From Leptospira ainazelensis (lineage in GTDB: Bacteria > Spirochaetota > Leptospiria > Leptospirales > Leptospiraceae), in assembly GCF_016918785.1 (NCBI RefSeq), contig NZ_JAFFPT010000038.1, positions 1 through 64,000 of the forward strand: 64,000 nucleotides of DNA. Direction: 5' to 3'. This document shows positions 1 through 7,227 of this stretch, piece by piece. The translations under genes were made by a program, and so were the position numbers. Position 1 is the stretch's first letter. Every line of letters starts with the position of its first letter. The notes under the pieces are model-generated. The model did not search any database. It saw nothing but the letters and a program-made list of their open reading frames with translations, and was not told the DNA's origin.

Positions 1-110
1 CTACGGATCGCGTCAACTCAATGCGCCGCTCTCTACGGATCGCGTCAACTCAATGCGCCGCTCTCTACGGATCGCGTCAACTCAATGCGCCGCTCTCTAC
101 GGATCGCGTC
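1..110. repeat. 32-bp perfect tandem repeat, 3.4 copies, open at left edge
   Basis: Three identical 32-bp units (1-32, 33-64, 65-96) begin CTACGGATCGCGTCAACTCA; a fourth stops after 14 bases at 110. There are no spacers, so this is a VNTR-type array and not a CRISPR. The array runs off the left edge, so the copy number is unknown. In reverse complement the unit contains GAGAGCGGCGCATTGAGTT, which matches 13500-13519 with one difference, so it seems to be an expanded piece of the repeat found there. Confidence 0.9.
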
Positions 111-205
111 GCAGGGATTTCGTTTTACGGAAGATTGTCGTAGGTACGTTTGAAAGTTTCAAACAACTTTTTGGGAACAGGATGCTCTTTTTTAAGGGAA
201 AGTTC

Positions 206-545
206 TTAATTTTTTAAGAATTCGAAATCGTTCCAAAAGACGAGCCCTTCGAAATCCGATTGAGAAAGAATCCGATCCAATTCACCTAATAAAAGTTTAT
301 CGAATTCTTTTTTCTTTTGAGAATCGAAAATTTATCATAAAGCCTTTGTGAAACCAAATCCCGAACTTTATCGAAAGACATGAATAAAGATTCGAAACCA
401 TAAACTTGATAAATCAGTTGATCACGGAGACTAAATTCTGTAAATAGGTATTGCCCGAATATTGAGTCATAGAACAGCCCGTTCGATTCAAAAGAATGAA
501 AACGACATAGCTTCTCGGTTTTTTGATCTGCGGAGAAAAATAATA
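206..545 (-). pseudogene. Possible decayed gene remnant, product unknown
   Basis: The minus strand reads as protein-like sequence in two frames. The upstream frame (about 545-300) includes DSIFGQYLFTEFSLRDQLIY and DKVRDLVSQRLYDKFSILKR. After a shift near 300 another frame continues with DKLLLGELDRILSQSDFEGL and reaches a stop at 206-208. Neither part has a convincing start, and the upstream part runs into antisense of the next gene. I do not recognise a family. The one-frame reading of 286-618 as a gene is not supported, and a chance reading remains possible. Confidence 0.3.
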
Positions 546-561
546 TTTCAGTGAATTTAAA

Positions 562-1161
562 ATGAAACAAACAAATCCAAAAGTGGATTTTTATTTTAAC
601 AAAGCCGAGAAGTGGCAAAAAGAATTGGAGAAGTTAAGAGCGATCGTTCTTGATTCTAAACTAACTGAAGAACTAAAATGGGGGACCCCTTGTTATATAT
701 TGGAAAAAAATAATATAGTTCTAATACACACGTTTAAAGAATATTGTGCGCTTTTGTTTTTCAAAGGCGCATTGTTAAAAGATAAGGAAGGGATTCTTAT
801 CCAACAAACAAAGAATACGCAAGCCGCGCGTCAGATTCGGTTTACCGATGTCCGGGAAATCGTGAAAATGAAATCGATTTTAAAAGCTTATATTCGGGAA
901 GCGATTGAAATAGAAAAGGCCGGATTGAAAGTAAAATTTAAGAAAACCGCCGAATTCGACGCGCCGGAAGAGTGGATAAATAAATTGGAGGAAGTCCCTC
1001 GTCTAAAGACCGCATTTGACGCATTGACTCCGGGACGTCAAAGGGCCTATCTTCTTCATTTTTCCGCGCCGAAACAATCCAAAACTCGCGAGTCAAGGGT
1101 GGAAAAATGTATTCCGAAAATCCTGGCTGGAAAAGGATTGGATGACATTCGAAGTCGATAA
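562..1161 (+). CDS. YdeI/DUF1801-family protein with C-terminal OmdA-like segment
   Basis: A 199-residue soluble protein. Residues about 15-120 fit the DUF1801/YdhG fold, with the family's typical WGTPCY motif at 40-45 followed by an alternating strand pattern. Residues about 150-195 (LTPGRQRAYLLHFSAPKQSK then ESRVEKCIPKIL) match the C-terminal segment of YdeI/OmdA proteins, which in some bacteria are linked to bacteriocin or peptide stress. The true biochemical activity of the family is not known. There is no signal peptide. It stands alone: its upstream side is the repeat and remnant region, and the next gene is a small hypothetical one. The family call is firm, the role is not. Confidence 0.85.
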   Translation: MKQTNPKVDFYFNKAEKWQKELEKLRAIVLDSKLTEELKWGTPCYILEKNNIVLIHTFKEYCALLFFKGALLKDKEGILIQQTKNTQAARQIRFTDVREIVKMKSILKAYIREAIEIEKAGLKVKFKKTAEFDAPEEWINKLEEVPRLKTAFDALTPGRQRAYLLHFSAPKQSKTRESRVEKCIPKILAGKGLDDIRSR

Positions 1162-1308
1162 AAAAATCAATTTTTACGGATGAGAAACGGCTGAAAGATG
1201 GTAAGGAGTTCGGGAAATGCAGTTTCGCATAACGTTCGAACTGACCTTTCCTCCGTTTTCTTTCCAGTCTGATCCATATCTAAAAAACGGCCGAGTCGAT
1301 TCAAAAGT

Positions 1309-1737
1309 ATGCACTCACATCTTACGGTAATCATTCCCAATTATACAAAAGACATTTACGCAGAGCTAAAAAAGATTATCGAGCCGCATCGCCGCGACGA
1401 GGACGATATCAAGTCTATCCGTTCTCACCATTTTGATTATTGGTATTTCCCCTCGGATCTTCTAATCGACGAAGAACTTAAAGCGAACTATCCGGAAGAT
1501 CACGAGGAAGTTCTAAACCATTCTTCTTACGCCAAAAACTTACCGGAAATTTATTATACTTCCGGAGTGATTTTTCCGGATGGTTCCTGGATCGATCTTC
1601 AGGACTTCGGGTGGCGTTTGCTCAACGAGCCTTCACTGAAAAACGAATATGCCTGGAGAAACTGGTTAAAAAGATTTCAACAGCTGATTGCCGCTCATAA
1701 AGAACAGATCTGCACACAAATAATCGTTCACTGTTGA
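1309..1737 (+). CDS. Hypothetical protein, 142 aa
   Basis: I do not recognise a family. The product is acidic in its first half (EPHRRDEDDIKS) and rich in aromatic residues, with DYWYFPSDLLIDEELKANYP at about 45-64 and a Trp-rich stretch near 110-122 (YAWRNWLKRFQQ). There is no signal peptide and no membrane segment, so it is probably cytosolic. No clear ribosome binding site precedes the ATG at 1309. Codon use and the even amino-acid composition favour a real gene. It is separated from its neighbours by 147 and 223 bp, so it is probably expressed alone. Confidence 0.6.
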   Translation: MHSHLTVIIPNYTKDIYAELKKIIEPHRRDEDDIKSIRSHHFDYWYFPSDLLIDEELKANYPEDHEEVLNHSSYAKNLPEIYYTSGVIFPDGSWIDLQDFGWRLLNEPSLKNEYAWRNWLKRFQQLIAAHKEQICTQIIVHC

Positions 1738-1919
1738 AATTGAGTCTGGAAAAATTGCGGGTTCTCTCGGTTAACTCCATTTCCGTTAAATATCGGTTTA
1801 GAAAATCCTAAAACAACCAATGATAACTATGGATCAGTTATAGTAATTGTTTCATAAATCGAAAACCTTTAGTTCCGTTTTGCGAGTAACGAAAGGTGAG
1901 GATACTAAAATTGTGTATC

Positions 1920-1948
1920 GGCGCATCTGAGTTTTCCATCGATGCGCC
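1920..1948 (-). terminator. Hairpin at the 3' end of the AHSA1 operon
   Basis: GGCGCATC (1920-1927) pairs perfectly with GATGCGCC (1941-1948) across a 13-base loop. It begins 13 bases beyond the stop of the minus-strand AHSA1 gene, where a terminator is expected. The U-tract is weak (GATACACAATTTT on the minus side), so it could instead be a 3'-end stabilising hairpin. Confidence 0.55.
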
Positions 1949-1960
1949 TTTCCAATCCAT

Positions 1961-2431
1961 TCAGTTCATATCGTCGATTTTCAAATCGTCCGGCGCTGGG
2001 TGACCGTGACCGACTTCCACTAGGTTTTTTAGGCTGAGAAGGAAGGTCGCCCATTTCATACTACAGTGTGCGGTGAATTCGCTTTCATTCTTCCAGTCCT
2101 GATGGCGAAAGTGAATGATCGTCATTCCTTCTCCGTCCGGAGCCTTGCTCGCGTTTAGTTTAAAATCGATATGGGAGCCGATCCAGTCTTCGGGTCCGGA
2201 AGTACACTCCCAGAGAACACGTTGTGGAGCGAGCTCTTTCACTTTCATTTCCATATTCGCTTTGTGTCCAAAGCCGAAATGAATCGATTCTCCAAGGCCG
2301 GACATCCCGCCTGAAAACGGTCCGGTCACTTCCCGAGTCCACCATCCTGCAAGACCCGCTTGTGTAGTCAGCGCTTCGATCACCTTTTCAGCGCCGGAAC
2401 GTATTCCAATTTTGTGATATATTCCGTTCAT
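1961..2431 (-). CDS. SRPBCC/AHSA1-family protein (second copy)
   Basis: A 156-residue START-like fold protein of the AHSA1 (activator of Hsp90 homologue) group. The start has the usual ligand-pocket opening (Glu/Lys-rich helix, AGLAGWWTREVTGPF at about 26-40) and a central strand block ending VLWECTSGPEDWIGSHIDF. These small bacterial proteins bind unknown hydrophobic ligands and need not act with Hsp90. A strong GAGGAAGGA ribosome site precedes the ATG at 2431. It lies 60 bp downstream of another AHSA1 gene and an ArsR regulator, forming a three-gene minus-strand operon, and is followed by a hairpin at 1920-1948. Confidence 0.88.
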   Translation of the reverse strand: MNGIYHKIGIRSGAEKVIEALTTQAGLAGWWTREVTGPFSGGMSGLGESIHFGFGHKANMEMKVKELAPQRVLWECTSGPEDWIGSHIDFKLNASKAPDGEGMTIIHFRHQDWKNESEFTAHCSMKWATFLLSLKNLVEVGHGHPAPDDLKIDDMN

Positions 2432-2491
2432 TTTTTATCCTTCCTCATTCCTTTTATTTTTCTTTCCGGCGTTGCCGATAAAGACGTCGTT

Positions 2492-2962
2492 TTAAACTTT
2501 CTCGTCATACCATTCCGCATAAGCGTCAAGAATATGGGTCCAGCCGTAAGTATGGGATTTGATTTCAGCGTCGTTTGTGAGACGTTCGTGAATCAAAGTT
2601 ACGAGTGTCTGTGGTTTTGAAACCGCTCCGCTCGGACCTTCGACGATCGTCGCCGGCAAAGCGGTAAAAGTTACTGTTACGAGAGTATCACGTCCTCCTG
2701 TGGCGTGTGAACGCCACGTAAAGACCAACTTGGTAGGTTCATCGATGATTTTGTATTCTCCTTCGTGCGGAAGATTTTTTCCGCCGAGGCTCATATCGAT
2801 CCGAAATTTTCCTCCGGGGCGAGGGTCGATGGAAACGGATTCTACAATCGGATCTCCGGATAAAAACCAGCGGGAAAAATTTTCGGTGTCCAACCACGCG
2901 CGGAATAATCTGGTCGGATCTGAGTTAATTTTTTTTTCTATTTTTAGGACGGGTCCGTTCAT
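2492..2962 (-). CDS. SRPBCC/AHSA1-family protein (first copy)
   Basis: A 156-residue AHSA1-type protein. It carries the classical motif DPRPGGKFRIDM at about 46-57, followed by GEYKIIDEPTKLVFTWRS, typical of the environment-responsive SRPBCC proteins that travel with ArsR regulators. It lacks a signal peptide. Its start lies inside the 3' end of the ArsR gene (38-bp overlap), which indicates translational coupling. The paired AHSA1 gene downstream differs clearly in sequence, so this is not a recent duplication. Ligand unknown. Confidence 0.9.
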   Translation of the reverse strand: MNGPVLKIEKKINSDPTRLFRAWLDTENFSRWFLSGDPIVESVSIDPRPGGKFRIDMSLGGKNLPHEGEYKIIDEPTKLVFTWRSHATGGRDTLVTVTFTALPATIVEGPSGAVSKPQTLVTLIHERLTNDAEIKSHTYGWTHILDAYAEWYDEKV

Positions 2963-3314
2963 TCTTCTTTTTATCCTCTTCTTCTATAAATGTTTCGAGT
3001 CTATCCAGTTTATCGGTCCAAAATTCTTGATGATAGGTGAGCCAGGCAAAAGCTTCCGAGATCGTTTTGCTCTGTAGCTCAAGTTTAAAACTTCTTCCGT
3101 CTTCGGGGGCTTTTACTTTGCGAACAAGTCCTGCCGCATTCAAAACGTCGATATGTTTGGCGACTCCGGCAAACGACATGGAAAACGGTTCCGCCAATTC
3201 TGAAATCGTAAGCGAGCCTTCCCGTAAACGTTCCAACATTTGTCGTCTCGAATGATCCGCAAGTGCGGAGAATACTCGGTCGAGCTTTTGTTCGCTTTCG
3301 ATTAATTCAACCAT
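2925..3314 (-). CDS. ArsR-family transcriptional regulator
   Basis: A 129-residue winged-helix repressor. Residues about 10-90 form the ArsR HTH: FSALADHSRRQMLERLREG, then SLTISELAEPFSMSFAGVAKHIDVLNAAGLV as recognition region, then the wing with RSFKLEL. No CxC or other obvious metal-binding cysteine cluster is present, which places it with the non-metal SRPBCC-linked ArsR group. It heads the operon with two AHSA1 proteins, and this pairing is common across bacteria. It probably controls its own operon, but I see no clear operator upstream. The C-terminal tail is Lys/Arg-rich and overlaps the next start. Confidence 0.92.
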   Translation of the reverse strand: MVELIESEQKLDRVFSALADHSRRQMLERLREGSLTISELAEPFSMSFAGVAKHIDVLNAAGLVRKVKAPEDGRSFKLELQSKTISEAFAWLTYHQEFWTDKLDRLETFIEEEDKKKNERTRPKNRKKN

Positions 3315-3463
3315 TTAGTTGAGTAAACAAGCTTATCAAAAATTGTCAAATATTAAACCGTTTTGTTGAATAGTTTTCGGGTCTTTTTTGTTTCGGATCT
3401 TCGAATTCTACGGTTGGATGAATCGGCGGTCGGATTCTAATGTTTCCCTAAAATCTAAAAAAA

Positions 3464-3477
3464 GTAGGAGCTTCTAC
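3464..3477. repeat. Dispersed palindrome copy, GTAGGAGCTTCTAC
   Basis: The 14-base near-palindrome lies in the 453-bp gap between the ArsR gene and the hydrolase remnant. Homology with a second copy at 34080-34096 continues downstream (GATTCAAAATTTCTAAAG here) for roughly 130 bp. I see nothing else with gene character in 3315-3767. Confidence 0.7.
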
Positions 3478-3769
3478 AACAGATTCAAAATTTCTAAAGT
3501 GTCTCCGTACAAATTTTTAGGACTTTCGGGACAAGCTCAAAATTCTAATCTCGGATGAGATTTGGAAGAATCGGAAAAGTAAACTCTAACGAAACAAAGG
3601 ATGTTCGACAAATCGCCGAATTTTTTTCGGGCGAGTTTTGATCCTTACGATTTTAATCTTAAAATCATAGAAAAAAATTCTTTCACTGAATTTTTTATCA
3701 AAACGAAGTCCAATTTTCGAAATCTCATTGGATACAACATTACAATCCCGTTCCATTAGGAGTATTGAA

Positions 3770-4154
3770 ATGAGCGAATTTACACCGTTGTTCCGCTTCG
3801 ATTTTATGAAGAAAAAGTGGATAAGAATTACGATCGGATTTTATTCCGACTTGGTTTATTCATTTGCTGATCCGTTTTACGATGTTTCGAGGAGAATTCG
3901 ACGGTCTCTTGAGTCCTTTTTATTCTCTGCCTCTTGTAAAAACGATTCCTATTTTTCTTATTCATAGCAGGGAAGACGGCGTGGTTCCTTATTTACATAC
4001 GAAAGAATTGACGGAAGTTTACAAAGGGCCCAAAATTTTCCGACTTTCCGATAAGGGCAATCACGGAACCATCCGAGACGCGGATCCTATCGAATACGAA
4101 AGAAGACTCCGCAATTTTCTAAATCAAAAGTTTCTCTCAAAGGAGGTTTTTTAA
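3770..4154 (+). pseudogene. Alpha/beta-hydrolase remnant, C-terminal part only
   Basis: From about 3930 the frame ending at 4154 reads as the C-terminal third of an alpha/beta-hydrolase: IPIFLIHSREDGVVPYLHTKEL contains the HSREDGVVP loop with the acid residue, and SDKGNHGTIRD contains the catalytic-type His. The nucleophile elbow and all of the N-terminal fold are missing. The start of the frame at 3864 is not convincing, and another frame (about 3770-3870) also gives protein-like sequence (MSEFTPLFRFDFMKKKW), suggesting a frameshifted and deleted gene. The stop lies 1 bp before the YCII gene start. A short functional protein cannot be excluded. Confidence 0.55.
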
Positions 4155-4155
4155 A

Positions 4156-4512
4156 ATGAATGAATTTCTAATCTTGATGCGTTTGGACTTGATCACAAAA
4201 GAGGCACAACCTTCTCCGCAACAACTTGAAATTTATATGAAACAATATCACGAATGGGTGAAAGGAATCGCGGCGCGGAAAAAATTTCTCGGCGGCAAAG
4301 GACTTTCTACGGAAGGGAAGGTGATCAAACCGGACCAAGTGATCACGGATGGACCCTTTGTTGAAATCAAAGAATCACTTGCAGGTTTTATCATGATCTC
4401 TGCCAAAAACTTTGAAGAAGCGGTCGAGATCGCTAAAGAATGTCCCATCTTAGGCGGAGCGGGAAATAGCGTGGAAGTAAGACAAGTGGTTTCAGTTCAC
4501 GGGAAAGAATAA
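4156..4512 (+). CDS. YCII/DGPF-domain protein, partner of the ECF sigma factor
   Basis: A 118-residue protein with the DGPF motif (DGPFVEIKESLAGFIMISAKN at about 63-83) that defines the YCII-like DGPF family. Such proteins have a dimeric ferredoxin-like fold and are encoded next to ECF42-group sigma factors in many bacteria, though their biochemical role is unsettled. A perfect AGGAGG site sits at 4141-4146, so it should be translated strongly. The ECF gene begins 44 bp downstream, making a two-gene unit. It is cytosolic. Confidence 0.92.
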   Translation: MNEFLILMRLDLITKEAQPSPQQLEIYMKQYHEWVKGIAARKKFLGGKGLSTEGKVIKPDQVITDGPFVEIKESLAGFIMISAKNFEEAVEIAKECPILGGAGNSVEVRQVVSVHGKE

Positions 4513-4556
4513 AAAACGAGCGCCTCCGAGAAAAATCAGAAGAGGCATTTTTATCC

Positions 4557-5804
4557 ATGGAAAATGAAAAACTGATTCCCAATCTATTCCGGACCGAATA
4601 CAGAAAAATAATTTCAGCATTGTGCAAACGTTTCGGGTTTGATCAGATCGAAATCGCGGAAGATATCGTTAGTGAAACGTTTCTTACGGCCGCGCAGGCC
4701 TGGGGTATAAACGGTCCTCCCGAAAATCCTAGGGCCTGGCTTTACAGCGTCGCTAAAAACAAGGCAAAAAATTATTTACAACGCGATTCGACTCTTCGGA
4801 ACAAAATACTCCCGGAAATAAAAAAAGATTCCGTAGAATTTTTTGAAAAGGAAATCGATCTTTCCGAACAAAACGTCGAAGACAGCCAACTTCAGATGAT
4901 GTTCGCCGTTTGTCATCCATCCATCTCGAAGGAAGCTCAAATCGGACTTTCTCTTAGGATCCTTTGCGGATTCGGTATTGAAGAGATCGCGGATGCTTTT
5001 CTCACAAACAAGGGAACTATCAACAAATGTTTGTTTCGGGCAAAGGAAAAACTTAGAAACGAAAACGTCAAAATAGCATTCCCGGATCCGACGGAAATAG
5101 AAGAACGCCTCACATCCGTCTTGAGGACCATCTACTTGTTGTTTAACGAAGGATTTTATTCTACAAGCCGGAACAAAACGTTTCGAAAGGATCTTTCTCT
5201 GGAAGCGATTCAATTGTGTAGTCTTCTCATTGAAAATAAAAATACCGACAAACCTCAGGTAAACGCCCTCCTTTCTCTGATGTGTTTCCACACGTCTCGA
5301 TTTGACGCAAAACAAAACGGGGAAGGGGAGCCGATCTTATACGAAGAACAGAATAACGACCTCTGGAATTCGGAATGGATTGAAAAAGGAGAATATTTTC
5401 TTCACCGCGCTACCGACGGAGACACGATTTCTAAATACCATCTTGAGGCCGGAATCGCCTATTGGCATACGCGGAAGGAAAACACGAATGAAAAATGGAA
5501 ACGGATTCTTCGACTCTACGATCATCTTCTTGAGATCGAAAGTTCGAGGGTAATTCTTCTCAATCGAATCTTCGCCCTTTCTAAAGTAAACGGAAAAGAA
5601 GAAGCGATCCAAGAAGCCGAAAAATTAAAACTCGAAGACGATCGTTATTACTTTCTGCTTCTCGGCGATCTTTATACAAACGTAGACAACAAACAGGCAA
5701 AGTTCCATTTTAAAAAAGCTTTGTCTCTCTCCAAGAAACGAAATGAAAAAAACTCGATTCTGAAAAAAATCGACCTCCTTCAAAACATTTCAGCTCATTT
5801 TTGA
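4557..5804 (+). CDS. ECF42-like sigma factor with C-terminal extension
   Basis: A 415-residue ECF sigma factor. Region 2 spans about 10-75 (ALCKRFGFDQIEIAEDIVSE, then PRAWLYSVAKNKAKNYLQRD) and region 4 about 110-165 (GLSLRILCGFGIEEIADAFL then a KGTINKCLFRAKEKL helix). Beyond about 180 comes the long helical, TPR-like DUF6596 extension (LRTIYLLFNEGFYSTSR onward) seen in the ECF42 group, roughly doubling the usual ECF length. No anti-sigma gene adjoins; in this group the extension and the DGPF neighbour are thought to replace it. The pair probably responds to an unknown stress. I could not identify its target promoter. Confidence 0.9.
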   Translation: MENEKLIPNLFRTEYRKIISALCKRFGFDQIEIAEDIVSETFLTAAQAWGINGPPENPRAWLYSVAKNKAKNYLQRDSTLRNKILPEIKKDSVEFFEKEIDLSEQNVEDSQLQMMFAVCHPSISKEAQIGLSLRILCGFGIEEIADAFLTNKGTINKCLFRAKEKLRNENVKIAFPDPTEIEERLTSVLRTIYLLFNEGFYSTSRNKTFRKDLSLEAIQLCSLLIENKNTDKPQVNALLSLMCFHTSRFDAKQNGEGEPILYEEQNNDLWNSEWIEKGEYFLHRATDGDTISKYHLEAGIAYWHTRKENTNEKWKRILRLYDHLLEIESSRVILLNRIFALSKVNGKEEAIQEAEKLKLEDDRYYFLLLGDLYTNVDNKQAKFHFKKALSLSKKRNEKNSILKKIDLLQNISAHF

Positions 5805-5963
5805 ATGAGAGTTGTATCTCTTCACGATCTCGGAATACGAAATCGTTGTTTTATAATTGTGTAGATTTTTGATCGGCGTTCTTAAATGAATTGGTTGCAT
5901 TCGTAGAAACGTTTCCATTTTTGGAAACCAAATCCTTGGATCCGTCTAAGGAACGTTTATTAA

Positions 5964-7142
5964 ATGTTCAAAGATCAAAAACATCCTCTTTTTATCTGTA
6001 TTCTTTTGGGTTGTGGTACCGTCATCGGTCTTTCCGGGATCGACTTGGTACTTCCGAGTATTCCGAAACTTCCCGAAATTTTGGGAGGGGATCAGACTCT
6101 TTCTCAGTTTGTCATTGCGTCCTTTGTCGCAGGAACCGCCTTCGGAATGATTTTTTTCGGAAACGTTTCTTCTCGTGCAAGCGCTTCTTCCGTACTTTTT
6201 CTTTCACTCGCCGCCTATTCGATCACTTCTTTTCTTTGTTCTTTTTCGCCTAACATGAATACGCTGATTGTCCTTCGATTTTTCCAAGGACTTTCCTCCT
6301 CGGCGGCGGCAGTCCTTGCCCCGGGGATCATCAAAAGCCTTTTTGATGAAAGAGGAGCTGCAAAAGCGTTAGGAATTTTAGGAAGTGTAGAATCATTGGT
6401 TCCGGCCCTGGCCCCCATTTTAGGAGTTTGGTTTTTGAGTATCGGCAGTTGGAAATATTCATTTTTTGTAACATCCTTTTTTGCCTTTGTACTCGCGATC
6501 GTATTCTTAACGATTCGGCTGAACGGCTCAGCGCGGACTTCCTTCGTTGGATCGTATAAAAAACTTCTTCTTTCTCCGGTTTTTCAAAGATATTCCCTCA
6601 GCCAAGCTCTCAATCTCGGCGGTCTTCTCGTTTTTGTTTTCGGAGCGCCGGTCGTCATCGTCAAGACGATGAATTCCGATATTCATAAGTTTGCTCAGAT
6701 GCAAACGATAGGCGTTTTCTTTTTTATCATAGGCGCGGTTCTTTCTTCTTCTTATCTCAATCGTAAAATGAACCCGGAACTTCTTGTTTCGATCGGAACG
6801 GGACTTTGTCTTTTATCGGCAATCTTATTGGTCTTTGTTTCGATCCTTGGAGAGAATCATCCAACCTCGATTCTTCTTATTTTTCCCGTCATGAATTTTG
6901 GATTGGGACTTAGAGGCCCGAACGGTTTTTTAAAAGGAATCATCGCGGCTAACGGAGACGACAACCGCGCTTCGTCTTTGATTCTTCTTTCCATCATCTC
7001 GGTTTCGGCGGGAGGAACGGCGTTTATCGCTCCCTTTTTGAAACACGGTCTTTTAGCATTGAGTTTGTTTGTTGCAATTCTTCACTCGATCGCCTGTTTG
7101 CTTCTTATCTTTCTTCCTCCGTTGCCTTCCGATTCGAATTGA
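5964..7142 (+). CDS. MFS drug-efflux transporter, Bcr/CflA type
   Basis: A 392-residue inner-membrane protein with about 12 hydrophobic segments. The N-terminal half shows the Bcr/CflA pattern: SGIDLVLPSIPKLPEILGGD near 25-44 (family motif D-x-x-L-P-S-x-P) and FFQGLSSSAAAVLAPGIIKS at about 105-124, which matches motif C territory of drug:H+ antiporters. The start at 5964 follows GGAACG. It is flanked by the ECF gene and an FAD dehydrogenase and is probably a single transcription unit with its own promoter. The substrate cannot be read from the sequence. Confidence 0.9.
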   Translation: MFKDQKHPLFICILLGCGTVIGLSGIDLVLPSIPKLPEILGGDQTLSQFVIASFVAGTAFGMIFFGNVSSRASASSVLFLSLAAYSITSFLCSFSPNMNTLIVLRFFQGLSSSAAAVLAPGIIKSLFDERGAAKALGILGSVESLVPALAPILGVWFLSIGSWKYSFFVTSFFAFVLAIVFLTIRLNGSARTSFVGSYKKLLLSPVFQRYSLSQALNLGGLLVFVFGAPVVIVKTMNSDIHKFAQMQTIGVFFFIIGAVLSSSYLNRKMNPELLVSIGTGLCLLSAILLVFVSILGENHPTSILLIFPVMNFGLGLRGPNGFLKGIIAANGDDNRASSLILLSIISVSAGGTAFIAPFLKHGLLALSLFVAILHSIACLLLIFLPPLPSDSN

Positions 7143-7227
7143 AGACGCTCTTGGGCGTTGAAGTGGAAAAGGATTGACGCGGCCGAGTCGGAATCAAACT
7201 CTTTGAAAGAGAAGTTTGATTCCGAAT

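Noticed and set aside
1..110. CRISPR array at the left edge
   Set aside because: The units are directly adjacent with no spacers, so it is a tandem repeat.
286..618. One-frame 110-residue minus-strand gene
   Set aside because: Its first part is antisense to the YdeI-like gene and the better reading needs a frame change; treated as a possible remnant.
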